A DNA stretch of 64,000 nucleotides from Acidimicrobiia bacterium. GTDB taxonomy: Bacteria > Actinomycetota > Acidimicrobiia > Acidimicrobiales > Bin134. Within the stretch, counting starts at the first letter, position 1. Each line of letters starts with the position of its first letter. Positions 1 to 12,950 of the stretch are shown piece after piece. The DNA lies in contig JAJDUJ010000027.1 in NCBI GenBank assembly GCA_022826705.1, positions 293,880 through 357,879 on the forward strand, written 5' to 3'. Below the pieces are notes generated by a model. The model ran no database searches, had not been told where the DNA came from, and saw only the letters and a program-made list of their open reading frames with translations. The position numbers and the translations under genes are program-made.

Positions 1-1
1 A

Positions 2-1444
<1,443 letters not shown>

Positions 1445-1461
1445 TCCGTTTGGATTGAACG

Positions 1462-2433
1462 ATGGCATCGCCTTTGCTGCAGGGTTCTCCCATTCCGCCC
1501 ACCATCGAGTGGATGGGCGACCACATCCGGCTCATCGACCAACGGCAGCTGCCCGAGGAACTGGTGCTGGTGGACGTGGACACCGTCGAGCAGCTGTGCG
1601 AGCTGATATTCGAGTTGGCCATCCGGGGTGCGCCCGCACTGGGCGCGGCCGGAGCCATGGGGGTGGCGCTGGCCTCGGTTCAGGGCGGGAGCACCGACGC
1701 CGCCGCCCGAATGCTGAAGGCCACCCGGCCCACTGCGGTGAACCTGGCCTGGGGGGTTGATCGGGCCCTGGCCGCGGCCGATCCGGTGGCTGAGGCGGTG
1801 CGGATCGCTGCCGACGACGTGACCGTGAACCAGGCCATCGGGGAGCATGGCATGGCAGTCGTGGCCGACGGCGCCCGGGTGCTGACCCATTGCAACACCG
1901 GATCGCTGGCCTGTGTGGGGTGGGGGACCGCGCTGGGGGTCATCCGCTCGGCCCACGATGCGGGGCGTCAGCCGTCGGTGTGGGTGGACGAGACTCGGCC
2001 GGTATTGCAGGGCGCCCGGCTCACCGCCTGGGAGCTTCAGCGGCTCGGCATCCCGGCCACCCTGGTGGTGGATGCCATGGCCGGATCGCTGATGGCCGCC
2101 GGCGAGGTGGACTTGGCCATCGTGGGCGCCGACCGCATCGCGGCCAACGGCGATGTGGCCAACAAGATCGGCACTTATTCACTGGCGGTGCTGGCCCGGC
2201 ACCACGGCGTGCCCTTCTATGTGGCCGCGCCCACGTCCACCATCGACCCGGCTACCACATCGGGCTCGGACATCGTGGTGGAGCAGCGACCAGGCGCCGA
2301 GGTGGTCGAAGTAGGCGGGGTGCGGCTCGCCCCCGAGGGGATGGCCGCCCAGAACTGGGCCTTCGACATCACTCCCGCCGAACTGGTCACCGGCTACATA
2401 ACCGAAGAAGGCATCAGCGACAGCATCGAGTAA
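1462..2433 (+). CDS. mtnA: S-methyl-5-thioribose-1-phosphate isomerase
   Basis: Converts methylthioribose-1-phosphate to methylthioribulose-1-phosphate in methionine salvage. The 323-residue protein carries the family signatures RGAPALGAAGAMG near the N-terminus, HCNTGSLACVGWGTALG around the catalytic cysteine, and GADRIAANGDVANKIGTY with the catalytic aspartate. Length fits the family. It sits 17 bp after ahcY. No other salvage gene (mtnP, mtnB, mtnD) is visible in the window. The eIF2B-alpha-like fold is shared with ribose-1,5-bisphosphate isomerase, but the motifs favour MtnA. Confidence 0.92.
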   Translation: MASPLLQGSPIPPTIEWMGDHIRLIDQRQLPEELVLVDVDTVEQLCELIFELAIRGAPALGAAGAMGVALASVQGGSTDAAARMLKATRPTAVNLAWGVDRALAAADPVAEAVRIAADDVTVNQAIGEHGMAVVADGARVLTHCNTGSLACVGWGTALGVIRSAHDAGRQPSVWVDETRPVLQGARLTAWELQRLGIPATLVVDAMAGSLMAAGEVDLAIVGADRIAANGDVANKIGTYSLAVLARHHGVPFYVAAPTSTIDPATTSGSDIVVEQRPGAEVVEVGGVRLAPEGMAAQNWAFDITPAELVTGYITEEGISDSIE

Positions 2434-2483
2434 TCACCGGCCAGGGGCCTGAATGGGCAGGAGAATGTGTCACTGATGGCTTT

Positions 2484-2489
2484 TAGGGT
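2484..2489 (+). promoter_or_regulatory. -10 hexamer TAGGGT before comF
   Basis: TAGGGT ends 6 bases before the comF ATG and there is no Shine-Dalgarno sequence, so a leaderless transcript is likely. No clear -35 box. Confidence 0.45.
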
Positions 2490-2495
2490 GCGGTC

Positions 2496-3170
2496 ATGTT
2501 ATTTCCACGCACGTGCGCTGGTTGCGGAGGGCCGGGGCCATCGCCGTGTCGGCGCTGCACGGCCGATATGCGAGCAGTGGGGGAGATGCCCCCGCCCGAA
2601 CCGCTGGCCGGGCTGTGGGCGGCCTTCGTCTACGTGGGTGCAGGCCGGGAGCTTCTGGCTCGGCTCAAGTACCGCAACCAGCGGTCTTGCGTGAGGTGGC
2701 TGGCGTCAGCCATGGCTCAAGCCTTGCCGCCGGGTCTGGCGGTCGACTCGGTGACGTGGGCGCCGACGTCTTCCCAGCGACGCCGGCGGCGGGGTTTCGA
2801 CCAGGCTGAGCTTTTGGCTCGAGCCTTGGGCCGAGAGACCGGGCTGTGTGTCGTTCCCCTGCTGAAGCGAGTCGACGCCGCAGGCCAGACCGGTCGAAGC
2901 CGCAGCCAGCGCTTTTGCACCCCTGTCTTTGCTCCCCACCGCCCCCCGCCAGCCTCGGTACTGCTGGTAGACGATGTGGTCACCTCCGGGGCCACGCTCC
3001 AGGCCGCGGCATCCACCCTGGTTTGGGCCGGTGCCGGACGGGTGGACGCGGTGGTGGCCGGCGCCACGCCGCTCCCCTACACGCCGTCTTCCGCACGAAC
3101 GCCGCCCGGTGTGGTTACCATGAGAACCCACAACTCAACCCCAGCCGAAAGGGAGCCGCAATGGACGTGA
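2496..3170 (+). CDS. comF: ComF-family phosphoribosyltransferase-like protein
   Basis: A 224-residue protein with an N-terminal zinc-ribbon-like cysteine cluster (CAGCGG then CRRC, residues about 8-22) and a C-terminal PRPP-binding signature VLLVDDVVTSGATL, the standard ComF layout. In naturally competent bacteria ComF acts in DNA uptake; elsewhere the role is unclear. The conserved RRRRGFDQAELLA segment is also typical of the family. No other competence gene is nearby. Its last 10 bases overlap the start of the hibernation factor gene, suggesting translational coupling. Confidence 0.88.
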   Translation: MLFPRTCAGCGGPGPSPCRRCTADMRAVGEMPPPEPLAGLWAAFVYVGAGRELLARLKYRNQRSCVRWLASAMAQALPPGLAVDSVTWAPTSSQRRRRRGFDQAELLARALGRETGLCVVPLLKRVDAAGQTGRSRSQRFCTPVFAPHRPPPASVLLVDDVVTSGATLQAAASTLVWAGAGRVDAVVAGATPLPYTPSSARTPPGVVTMRTHNSTPAEREPQWT

Positions 3171-3493
3171 CCATCAGCAGCAGCGGGATTCAGGTGTCGC
3201 AGAGACTGGGGGAGACCACCCGAACGAAGGTGGGCAAGTTGAGCCGCTACTTATCGGGCATCGATCACGCCACGGTTCGGTTCAGCGAGGAGAAGAACCC
3301 CCGCATCGCCGAACCCGACATCTGCGAGGTCACCTTGGAGGGCCACGGCTATCACATCCGCAGCCGGGTCAACGGTCCCACCCCGTTCGCGGCCCTAGAT
3401 CGGGCCATCGCCAAGCTGGAGCGCCAGTTGCGCCGCACCAAGACCCGCCGGGTGGATCGCCAGCACCACTCCCGGGAACGCCGGGCCAGCTGA
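3161..3493 (+). CDS. hpf: Ribosome hibernation promoting factor, short form
   Basis: Small cytosolic ribosome-binding protein that inactivates or dimerises ribosomes in slow growth. The 110 residues match the N-terminal beta-alpha-beta HPF/YfiA domain (MDVTISSSGIQVSQ, then the IRSRVNGPTPFAALDRAI helix) and end with a basic tail. I chose the ATG at 3161 because GGGAG lies 6-10 bases upstream and the homology begins there. The C-terminal dimerisation domain found in the long HPF of most actinomycetes is absent. The downstream frame is closed and moves on to the secA promoter, so the short form appears genuine. Confidence 0.85.
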   Translation: MDVTISSSGIQVSQRLGETTRTKVGKLSRYLSGIDHATVRFSEEKNPRIAEPDICEVTLEGHGYHIRSRVNGPTPFAALDRAIAKLERQLRRTKTRRVDRQHHSRERRAS

Positions 3494-3568
3494 GTTCCAC
3501 ACATCTGGCGAGCGGAGTTCCGGCCCGCTCTCGGAGGTAGTCCGCCAACACGTTTCTAGCTGGCTCCG

Positions 3569-3600
3569 TTGACTAAATCGCGCCAGCACAACAGTAGAGT
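3569..3600 (+). promoter_or_regulatory. Promoter of secA
   Basis: TTGACT at 3569-3574 and TAGAGT at 3595-3600, with a long 20-base spacer. The hexamer ends 9 bases before the secA ATG, consistent with a leaderless or nearly leaderless mRNA. Confidence 0.4.
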
Positions 3601-3609
3601 GGGCCTGGC

Positions 3610-6336
<2,727 letters not shown>

Positions 6337-6358
6337 CTGCTGAACCCCGGGATTCCCC

Positions 6359-7459
6359 GTGCCTGACTTCACCGGCGACCTCGCCCTGCTCCGATCCAAA
6401 CTGGACGAGGCCCGGCGCTATCTGCATATCGACGATCTGATCGCCCGCCGCCCCAAGCTGGAGAAGGCCGCTTCTGCCCCCGGTCTGTGGGACGACCCCG
6501 ACCAGGCCCGCAAGGTGACTAGGGAGTTGTCCGAGCTGGTGGAGGACTTGGAACTGTTCGCCGGGTTGGAGGCTGCGTTGGACGACGCCGACACCTTGCA
6601 TGAGCTGGCCAATGAGGAAGATGACGAGTCGCAAGCCCCGGAGATCGCCCAGATGCTGGAGTCCTTGATGGCCAAGGTGGACGATTTGGAGCTGCGGTCG
6701 CTCTTGGGCGGTGAGCACGACGACTCCGATGCCGTGTGCGAGCTTCACAGCGGCGCGGGAGGCACCGATGCACAGGACTGGGCCGAGATGCTGCTGGGCA
6801 TGTACCAGGGATGGGCTGAGCGCCGCGGCTTCGAGTTCAAGGTGGACTCCGTGTCAGAGGGCCAGGGCGCGGGCATCTCCTCGGCTGACTTCACCATCTC
6901 CGGACGCAACGCCTACGGCCTGCTCCAGTCGGAGCGGGGGGTGCACCGGCTGGTGCGGATCTCGCCGTTCGACTCCGACGCCCGCCGCCACACCGCGTTC
7001 GCCCAGTTCAAGGTGGTCCCGTTCTTCGACGAGGTCTCCGACGAGGTGGAGATCGAGGACAAGGACCTGCGGATCGACACCTTCCGGTCGTCGGGAGCGG
7101 GCGGCCAGCACGTGAACGTGACCGACTCGGCAGTGCGCATCACCCACTTGCCCACCGGCGTCGTGGTGTCGTGCCAGAACGAGCGCAGCCAGCACCAGAA
7201 CAAAGATCGGGCCATGCAGATCCTGGCCGCCCGCCTGGCCGACTTGAAGCGGGCCGAGCGGGAGGCCGAGATCGCCGGGCTGGCCGGCGACTACCAGAAG
7301 GCCGAATGGGGGAGCCAGATCCGCTCGTACGTGCTGCACCCGTACCAGCAGGTCAAGGACGACCGCACCGGCGTGACCATCGGCAACGTGGAAGCAGTGC
7401 TGGCCGGCGACCTCGACGAGATGATCGAGGCCTACCTGCGATGGAGGCGGATGTCCTGA
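6359..7459 (+). CDS. prfB: Peptide chain release factor 2
   Basis: Recognises UGA and UAA stop codons and triggers peptide release. The 366-residue protein contains the RF2 stop-reading tripeptide SPF ([16 protein letters not shown]) and the catalytic GGQ loop ([15 protein letters not shown]). Translation begins at a GTG and the N-terminal homology runs without a break, so the programmed +1 frameshift that autoregulates prfB in many bacteria is absent. The gene follows secA at 22 bp and precedes ftsEX, a common actinobacterial order. Confidence 0.96.
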   Translation: MPDFTGDLALLRSKLDEARRYLHIDDLIARRPKLEKAASAPGLWDDPDQARKVTRELSELVEDLELFAGLEAALDDADTLHELANEEDDESQAPEIAQMLESLMAKVDDLELRSLLGGEHDDSDAVCELHSGAGGTDAQDWAEMLLGMYQGWAERRGFEFKVDSVSEGQGAGISSADFTISGRNAYGLLQSERGVHRLVRISPFDSDARRHTAFAQFKVVPFFDEVSDEVEIEDKDLRIDTFRSSGAGGQHVNVTDSAVRITHLPTGVVVSCQNERSQHQNKDRAMQILAARLADLKRAEREAEIAGLAGDYQKAEWGSQIRSYVLHPYQQVKDDRTGVTIGNVEAVLAGDLDEMIEAYLRWRRMS

Positions 7460-7594
7460 GTTTTGCCAGGTTCGACCCAGAATTGGGGGGAAGGGTGCGC
7501 GAGTGGAGCCTGGTGCCGGTGGTAGCGTTGGTCGAGCTTTCCAGGCCGCCGAAGGGGGGTGCGAGCCCGGTTCGCAGTTCGGAGTTCACATCGC

Positions 7595-8272
7595 ATGATC
7601 AGAATGGAGAACGTCACCAAGGTGTACAAGGGCGAGGTGCTCGCCCTTCAGAACGCCTCCTGTGAAGTGCAGCGGGGGGAGTTCGTCTTCTTGGTGGGTC
7701 CGTCGGGCTCGGGCAAGTCCACGTTCATGCGCCTGCTCAACAAAGAGGAGAAGCCCGACCGGGGCCGGGTGTTTGTCGCCGGGAGGGACATCGGCAAGCT
7801 GCCGAGTTGGAAGGTGCCCTTTTTGCGCCGCAACATCGGCTGCGTTTTCCAAGACTTCAAGCTTCTGCCCAACAAGACCGTGGTTCAGAACGTGGCCTTC
7901 GCGCTGGAGGTGATCGGCAGCCCCCGAAGCGTGATCAAGTCCAAGGTGCCGGCCATCTTGGAACTGGTGGGCCTGTCCAAGAAGATGCACAACTATCCCG
8001 ACGAGCTGTCGGGAGGGGAGCAGCAGCGGGTGTCCATCGCCCGGGCCTTTGTCAACCGTCCGCTGATCCTGTTGGCCGATGAGCCCACCGGAAACCTCGA
8101 CCCCAACACCTCGCTGGGCATCATGACGCTGCTGGACCGCATCAATCGCACCGGCACCACGGTGGTGATGGCCACCCATGACCGCAGCATTGTCGACAAG
8201 ATGCGCCGCCGGGTTGTGGAGTTGGACCGGGGCCAGATCGTCCGGGATCAGTCCCGGGGCGTGTACGAATAG
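7595..8272 (+). CDS. ftsE: Cell division ATP-binding protein FtsE
   Basis: ATPase half of the FtsEX complex, which controls peptidoglycan hydrolases at the septum. The 225-residue protein has Walker A (GPSGSGKST), the signature LSGGEQQR, Walker B (ILLADEPTG) and the H-loop (MATHD). The start at ATG 7595 is preferred over the GTG 36 bases upstream because homology ([11 protein letters not shown]) begins there and GGAG lies 11-14 bases ahead. ftsX follows after 53 bp. smpB, often next in actinomycetes, is not present. Confidence 0.96.
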   Translation: MIRMENVTKVYKGEVLALQNASCEVQRGEFVFLVGPSGSGKSTFMRLLNKEEKPDRGRVFVAGRDIGKLPSWKVPFLRRNIGCVFQDFKLLPNKTVVQNVAFALEVIGSPRSVIKSKVPAILELVGLSKKMHNYPDELSGGEQQRVSIARAFVNRPLILLADEPTGNLDPNTSLGIMTLLDRINRTGTTVVMATHDRSIVDKMRRRVVELDRGQIVRDQSRGVYE

Positions 8273-8325
8273 CCGATGGGCTTTCGCGGGCTCGGTGAGG
8301 CCGGTCGTTTGGCGGGCGCGAGCCG

Positions 8326-9219
8326 ATGAACCTCAAGTTGGACTATGTCCTGCGGGAGACGGCCAGCAACTTCCGCCGCAACATCACCCTCACACTGGCC
8401 ACCATCATCACCGTCACCATCTCGCTGACGCTGCTGGGCGCGGCACTGCTGTTCGGCGACGCCGTGGACAACGCCACTGTCCGCTGGAAGGACGGTGTGG
8501 AGTTCATTGTCTTCACCGAACCAGAGATCAGCCCGGAGTTGGAGGCCGACATCCGCCGCCATCTCGAGGATTCCCCCGAGGTCAGCGGTTTCACCTATAT
8601 CGACAAGGACGAGGCCTACGCCGAAGTGCAGGACCTCTTGGGCGATTCGCCTGAGCTGGTAGAGGTGATCACGCCGGAGCGGCTGCCTGCCTCGTTCCGG
8701 GTCAAGCCCAGCGACACTCTGCCGGAGCGGGTTGACGAGTTGGCCGCGGCATTCCGCGCCCAGCCCGGAGTGGCCAGGGTGGTCACCGCCAGCGAGACGA
8801 TCCGGGCCATCGAGGACCTGTCCAGCGGGTTGCGCCAGCGAGTGATCATCATCGCCATCGTCCTGTTGGTGGCCGCTGCCGTGCTGATCTTGAACACGAT
8901 CCGTATGGCGCTGTTCTCCCGTCGACGGGATATCGAGGTGATGAAGCTGGTCGGCGCCACCAACTGGTTCATCCGGGTGCCATTCATGTTCGAGGGGCTC
9001 GTCCAAGGCCTCATCGGCGGGGTGATTGCCTTTCCGCTCATCTGGCTCACCAACAACTTCTTCAGCGTGATCAACGACGACGTCACCCTGGAGCTGCTGC
9101 GGGGCTTCACCGTCGATCCCTCCCGGGTCTGGACGCTGGGGTTCCAGATGGTGGGGTTGGGCGCCATCGTGGGGACGGTGGGCTCAGGCATCGCGGTCAC
9201 CCGCTTCCTGGACACCTGA
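8326..9219 (+). CDS. ftsX: Cell division protein FtsX
   Basis: Membrane partner of FtsE. The 297-residue protein has the FtsX topology: a cytoplasmic N-terminus, a first membrane segment (residues about 21-43), an extracytoplasmic domain of about 100 residues that contacts a hydrolase or its adaptor, and three C-terminal membrane segments. The motifs NTIRMALFSRRRDIEVMKLVGATNWFI straddle the second and third segments and are family hallmarks (quoted here in parts: NTIRMALFSRR, IEVMKLVGATN). The last codons and the stop are duplicated 40 bp downstream (see repeat at 9202-9262). Confidence 0.95.
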   Translation: MNLKLDYVLRETASNFRRNITLTLATIITVTISLTLLGAALLFGDAVDNATVRWKDGVEFIVFTEPEISPELEADIRRHLEDSPEVSGFTYIDKDEAYAEVQDLLGDSPELVEVITPERLPASFRVKPSDTLPERVDELAAAFRAQPGVARVVTASETIRAIEDLSSGLRQRVIIIAIVLLVAAAVLILNTIRMALFSRRRDIEVMKLVGATNWFIRVPFMFEGLVQGLIGGVIAFPLIWLTNNFFSVINDDVTLELLRGFTVDPSRVWTLGFQMVGLGAIVGTVGSGIAVTRFLDT

Positions 9220-9262
9220 GCGGCTGCCCTCGCCACCTTTGCGCTTCCTGGACACCTGAGCG
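9202..9262 (+). repeat. Direct repeat spanning the ftsX stop codon
   Basis: A 21-base unit starting CGCTTCCTGGACACCTGAGC occurs at 9202-9222, covering the last codons and stop of ftsX, and again identically at 9242-9262, a 40-base period. The second copy is noncoding. Confidence 0.9.
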
Positions 9263-9344
9263 ACAGCGTTTTCTCAGCGCGTAGTAGGTTCGCGGCAGAT
9301 GGCCTCGGCGGCAGTGGCCGATGGCCGGGCGAAAGGAGCAGCAG

Positions 9345-10427
9345 ATGGCCCAGCAGGTTCGAGCCGTTATCGCCAAGGCCAAAGGCGAGCCGGTCAGCAT
9401 CGAGACCATCGAGGTGCCCGATCCCGGGCCGGGCGAGGCCCTGGTGGCCGTGCAGGCCTGCGGTGTGTGCCACACCGATCTGCACTATCGGGAAGGGGCC
9501 ATCAACGACGAGTTTCCGTTTCTGTTGGGCCATGAGGCAGCCGGAGTAGTGGAGGCAGTGGGCAGCGACGTAACCGGCGTGGCCCCGGGCGACTTCGTGA
9601 TCCTGAACTGGCGGGCAGTGTGCGGCAACTGCCGGGCATGCCTGCGGGGCCGTCCGTGGTACTGCTTCGCCACCCACAACGCCACCCAGAAGATGACGCT
9701 GGACGGCCAGGAGCTGTCACCGGCGCTGGGCATCGGCGCTTTCGCCGAAAAGACGCTGGTTGCGGCGGGCCAAGCCACCAAGGTCAACCCCGAGGCCAGT
9801 CCCGAGGTGGCTGGTCTGATCGGCTGCGGAGTCATGGCCGGGCTGGGGGCGGCCATGAACACCGGCGGAGTCGGCCGAGGCGACTCGGTGGCCGTTTTCG
9901 GCTGCGGCGGGGTCGGAGATGCCGCCATCGAGGGATCTCGCCTGGCTGGTGCCCACACCATCATCGGGGTGGACATCGACGACACCAAACTGGAGTGGGC
10001 AAAGGAGTTCGGCGCCACCCACACCGTCAACTCCAGCCGGGAGGATCCGGTGGAGAGGATCCGGGAACTCACTGGGGGCCACGGCGTGGACGTGGCCATC
10101 GAGGCCATCGGTTTGCCCCAGACCTACGAGCAGGCCTTCTACGCCCGGGACCTGGCCGGGGTCGTGGTGCTGGTGGGGGTGCCCAATCCAGAGATGAAGA
10201 TCGAGCTGCCCATGATCGAGATATTTGGACGAGGGGGTGTCCTCAAGTCGTCGTGGTACGGCGACTGCCTGCCGTCGCGGGACTTCCCCATGCTGATCGA
10301 TCTCTATCTCCAGGGACGGCTGAACCTGGAGCGGTTCGTGTCGGAGACCATCTCGCTGGAGGACGTTGAGGAGGCGTTTCACGCCATGGAGCGGGGAGAA
10401 GTGCTCCGGTCGGTGGTAGTGGTCTGA
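9345..10427 (+). CDS. mscR: S-(hydroxymethyl)mycothiol dehydrogenase
   Basis: Zinc-dependent NAD oxidoreductase of the medium-chain alcohol dehydrogenase family that oxidises the formaldehyde-mycothiol adduct. The 360-residue product has the catalytic zinc site [13 protein letters not shown], the GHEAAG motif, structural zinc cysteines ([15 protein letters not shown]) and the NAD motif [10 protein letters not shown]. The NWRAVCG...CRACLRGRP and [11 protein letters not shown] stretches match the mycothiol-specific subfamily rather than glutathione-type FDH. ATG 9345 is chosen because AAAGGAG ends 6 bases before it; an ATG at 9321 lacks this. The metallo-hydrolase often paired with it in actinomycetes is not adjacent. 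Confidence 0.93.
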   Translation: MAQQVRAVIAKAKGEPVSIETIEVPDPGPGEALVAVQACGVCHTDLHYREGAINDEFPFLLGHEAAGVVEAVGSDVTGVAPGDFVILNWRAVCGNCRACLRGRPWYCFATHNATQKMTLDGQELSPALGIGAFAEKTLVAAGQATKVNPEASPEVAGLIGCGVMAGLGAAMNTGGVGRGDSVAVFGCGGVGDAAIEGSRLAGAHTIIGVDIDDTKLEWAKEFGATHTVNSSREDPVERIRELTGGHGVDVAIEAIGLPQTYEQAFYARDLAGVVVLVGVPNPEMKIELPMIEIFGRGGVLKSSWYGDCLPSRDFPMLIDLYLQGRLNLERFVSETISLEDVEEAFHAMERGEVLRSVVVV

Positions 10428-10431
10428 GGCC

Positions 10432-10453
10432 TTTCGCGCCGTGTGGCGCGGAA
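10432..10453 (+). terminator. Hairpin after mscR
   Basis: A 9-bp stem (one G-U pair) with a GTGT loop, core CGCGCC/GGCGCG, lies 5 bases after the mscR stop. There is no long T tract, so intrinsic termination is plausible but unproven. Confidence 0.5.
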
Positions 10454-10460
10454 TTGTGCA

Positions 10461-10490
10461 TTGACCCCGGGGAGGGTCGGTCGCTACCCT
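10461..10490 (+). promoter_or_regulatory. Sigma-70-like promoter TTGACC-N18-TACCCT
   Basis: TTGACC at 10461-10466 and TACCCT at 10485-10490 form one of the best -35/-10 pairs in the window. It would give the small membrane protein gene at 10570 a leader of about 70 bases. Confidence 0.5.
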
Positions 10491-10569
10491 TTTCTGTTGC
10501 GGGTGGGGCTAATGGGGCCAATGAGGCTTGAGTAGGCCGTCGCGTCTGCTCTTGACGGAGGCATCCGAT

Positions 10570-11001
10570 ATGCCTGAACTAAACCTGACGACGGTCGTTA
10601 CCTCGATCATCGTCATACTGCTACTGGCACTGCCCTTTGTCGCCGCCCGGCTACCGCATTCCCGCCGGACTGTGTCTGGCGACCTCGAGTCGTACAGTCC
10701 TGCGACCCGTGATCTTGAGAGGTCAGGTCCCGGTCCGGGATTCACCTACGCTCTGGTGCCCCCTGGGGGCCATCCTGAAGATGAGGATGGCGGTGAGAAG
10801 GGCTCGTGGCAGTGGTGCTTGGCCTTCATACCGGAAGAGACATCCGAGGGCGGCTCCGAGCTGCCGCCGTGGTGGGCGCCGGCACCCCCATGGAGTGCGG
10901 CTGCCGAGCACGACGGCGACTTCACCCGCGACGCTGATGTCCTGCAAGCGGTGTTCGACGAGACCAGCACCTATCCCGCAGCGAGGTCTAGCGGCGTCTA
11001 G
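10570..11001 (+). CDS. Small single-pass membrane protein, unknown function
   Basis: I do not recognise this 143-residue protein. It has one N-terminal membrane segment (residues about 7-25, TTVVTSIIVILLLALPFVAA), then a Pro/Gly/Trp-rich soluble region and an acidic C-terminal part. The start at ATG 10570 is set by GGAGG at 10557-10561, 8 bases upstream. It has its own likely promoter and stands alone between mscR and pcm. It could be membrane-anchored with the tail outside; no catalytic motif is visible. Confidence 0.55.
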   Translation: MPELNLTTVVTSIIVILLLALPFVAARLPHSRRTVSGDLESYSPATRDLERSGPGPGFTYALVPPGGHPEDEDGGEKGSWQWCLAFIPEETSEGGSELPPWWAPAPPWSAAAEHDGDFTRDADVLQAVFDETSTYPAARSSGV

Positions 11002-11046
11002 GGCGTTCCCTGCCCCGAAGATGGGGCAGTTGGAGCATCATTGGGT

Positions 11047-11688
11047 ATGGCCGAAGATCGGCACCGAGATCGGCGGCTGGCCATGGTGCGTCGCCAGATT
11101 GAGGGCCGCGGGGTTCGCGACCTCCGGGTTCTGGCCGCCATGAGGTCGGTGCCCCGCCATCGGTTCGTGTCCCGAACGCTGGCGGGCGATGCCTACAAGG
11201 ACCACCCATTGCCCATCTCGGCTGGCCAGACCATCTCGCAGCCCTACATCGTCGCCCTGATGGCCGAGGCCGCGGCCATTGAGCCGGAACACCGGGTGCT
11301 GGAAGTGGGAACCGGCTCGGGCTACGGGGCTGCGGTGCTGGCCGAGTTGGGCGCTTCGGTAGTCACGGTGGAGCGCCACCGGAAGCTGGCCGACGCCGCG
11401 GCCAAGGTCTTGGACAACCTGGGATATGCCAACGCCACGGTGGTATGTGGCGACGGCTCACAGGGCCATCCGCCGGGTGCACCCTATGACGCAGTGGTGG
11501 TCACCGCAGCAGCCCCCAGCATCCCGCAGCAATTGATTGATCAGCTGGCCGACGGCGGACGGCTGGTCATCCCCGTCGGGCCGCCCTCCTTCACCCAGAA
11601 CCTGACCCTCGTCACCCGAGCAGGGGACGAGACCACCTCCAGGCGGTTCTGCCCCGTGAGATTCGTTCCCCTCGTCGAAGAGCCCTGA
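11047..11688 (+). CDS. pcm: Protein-L-isoaspartate O-methyltransferase
   Basis: SAM-dependent repair enzyme that methylates isoaspartyl residues in damaged proteins, releasing SAH (substrate of AhcY in this window). The 213-residue protein shows the family N-terminal region (MVRRQIEGRGVRD, MRSVPRHRFV), the PISAGQTISQPYIVALM substrate segment and the SAM motif VLEVGTGSGYGAAVLAEL. The ATG at 11047 is used; a TTG six bases upstream is an alternative and has better spacing to GGAG at 11032-11035. Convergent with the next gene across a hairpin. Confidence 0.93.
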   Translation: MAEDRHRDRRLAMVRRQIEGRGVRDLRVLAAMRSVPRHRFVSRTLAGDAYKDHPLPISAGQTISQPYIVALMAEAAAIEPEHRVLEVGTGSGYGAAVLAELGASVVTVERHRKLADAAAKVLDNLGYANATVVCGDGSQGHPPGAPYDAVVVTAAAPSIPQQLIDQLADGGRLVIPVGPPSFTQNLTLVTRAGDETTSRRFCPVRFVPLVEEP

Positions 11689-11704
11689 GCGGGGTCTCGC
11701 TCAG
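11685..11704. terminator. Bidirectional hairpin between pcm and thpR
   Basis: CTGAGCG-N6-CGCTCAG forms a perfect 7-bp stem over the pcm stop codon, between two convergent genes that end 21 bp apart. Confidence 0.55.
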
Positions 11705-11709
11705 CCCCT

Positions 11710-12204
11710 TTACCCCAGCGGCCATTGGCTCAGCTTGGTGTAGCGCGCGCCATCGGAGTGGAGCTGGCTGGACACCAGCCAAAGTCCTGTGGCTTTGAAT
11801 TGGGCGTCGAAAGGCTGGCTGACCACTGCACCGTGCAATCGCCTTCGGGTCCGAGCCAACGTGAGGTGTCCGGTGAATTTCCGGCGGTCGGGTGCTTGTC
11901 CAATGGTCTCGGTCCGGGCTCGCACCTTGGCGGCCAACTCGTCTAGCCCATCTGCGGGCAGCGCCAGCACCCGCCCCCCCAGCCACCGGCTAGCCGGCCC
12001 GAGCAGCACGGTGGACGCCGCCCCCCGAAATTCCCGCAAGCTGTCCTCCACATCGCCTTGCTCCGCCTCCCCGAAAAACCTCAGCGTGATGTGCCACTGC
12101 TCCCGGTTCGTCCACCGCAACCCCTCCACCTCCGGCCGCTCCAACTCGCCCAGCTGCTCAATGACATCCACCGGCGGAAATACAGCCAAGAACAACCGGG
12201 CCAT
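11710..12204 (-). CDS. thpR: RNA 2',3'-cyclic phosphodiesterase (2H family)
   Basis: A 164-residue 2H phosphoesterase of the 2'-5' RNA ligase/ThpR type. It has the two HxTx catalytic motifs, HITLRFFG and HLTLART, about 80 residues apart, and the typical N-terminus RLFLAVFPP. The frame stays open for 126 bases upstream, but ATG 12204 is the start because homology begins exactly there. It is divergent from the PPOX-fold gene with only 19 bp between starts, so the two probably share a control region. Confidence 0.88.
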   Translation of the reverse strand: MARLFLAVFPPVDVIEQLGELERPEVEGLRWTNREQWHITLRFFGEAEQGDVEDSLREFRGAASTVLLGPASRWLGGRVLALPADGLDELAAKVRARTETIGQAPDRRKFTGHLTLARTRRRLHGAVVSQPFDAQFKATGLWLVSSQLHSDGARYTKLSQWPLG

Positions 12205-12209
12205 CCCGA

Positions 12210-12215
12210 TAGCTT
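12210..12215 (+). promoter_or_regulatory. -10 hexamer TAGCTT before the PPOX-fold gene
   Basis: Ends 8 bases before ATG 12224; no ribosome binding site, so probably leaderless. Confidence 0.35.
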
Positions 12216-12223
12216 CGCAGGCT

Positions 12224-12919
12224 ATGGGTGAATCAGAACTAGATGGCCAAGCAGGGGCACCGTCGGACCGGGTCAGGGTGCGCCGGGGGGCTGGTCGAGC
12301 CCGGTATGGCATGGAAGAGGTACTGGGCATACTCGATGTCGGATTGATCGCCCATGTGGGGGTGTCTACCCCCGAGGGGCCGCTGGTGTTGCCTATGGCC
12401 TATGGGCATGACGGCGAATGCCTTTTTCTCCACGGTGCGGTGGCCAACCACCTGCTCGGCACCGGGGCCGGTCAGGAGATCTGCGTCACCATCACCTGTT
12501 TGGACGGGTTGGTGATGGCTCGGACGCCCTTTCACAACTCAATGAACTACCGCTCGGCGGTGATCAGGGGAAAGGCCCGGCGTATTGACGAAGACGAGCG
12601 CAAGGGTTACGCCCTCAAACTGGTGACCGACCATGTGGTTGAGAACTGGGACAGCGGTCGGCCTCCGTCCTCGTCAGACCTGCGCAAGACACTGGTGCTG
12701 GAGGTGCCGCTGACCGAGGCGTCGGCCAAAGCCCGCAGTGGCGACCCCGTCGACGAGCCCGAGGACGTTGCCGGCCCGTGGTGGGCAGGCCTGGTGCCCA
12801 TTGCCACCCGTTTCGAATCTCCAAAGCCGGCCGCTGACTTCGTCGGCGAGTCCGATCCACCGGCCGCCATCGCCGCACTGTCAGGCCTCACCCCCGATGA
12901 ACGTCTGAGGCTTGCTTGA
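12224..12919 (+). CDS. Pyridoxamine 5'-phosphate oxidase-family flavin-binding protein
   Basis: A 231-residue split-barrel protein of the PPOX-fold, nucleotide/flavin-binding class. Supporting segments are RVRRGAGRARYGMEEVLGIL at the N-terminus, ALIAHV-type strand GLIAHVGVSTPEGPLVLPM, and FHNSMNYRSAVIRGKAR. Members bind FMN or F420-like cofactors, or heme in some cases; the sequence does not settle the substrate. The upstream open frame, from 11789, is an antisense shadow of thpR and is not part of the gene. Confidence 0.75.
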   Translation: MGESELDGQAGAPSDRVRVRRGAGRARYGMEEVLGILDVGLIAHVGVSTPEGPLVLPMAYGHDGECLFLHGAVANHLLGTGAGQEICVTITCLDGLVMARTPFHNSMNYRSAVIRGKARRIDEDERKGYALKLVTDHVVENWDSGRPPSSSDLRKTLVLEVPLTEASAKARSGDPVDEPEDVAGPWWAGLVPIATRFESPKPAADFVGESDPPAAIAALSGLTPDERLRLA

Positions 12920-12923
12920 AGAC

Positions 12924-12950
12924 GTAGGCCAGCTATGTCGTTGGGCCTAC
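12924..12950. terminator. Bidirectional hairpin GTAGGCC-N13-GGCCTAC
   Basis: A 7-bp perfect inverted repeat lies between the convergent ends of the PPOX-fold gene and the secreted metzincin-like gene; the stop of the latter is in the loop. Confidence 0.5.

Noticed and set aside
6337..6440. Programmed +1 frameshift in prfB
   Set aside because: N-terminal homology is continuous from GTG 6359 and there is no in-frame UGA with an SD-like stimulator.
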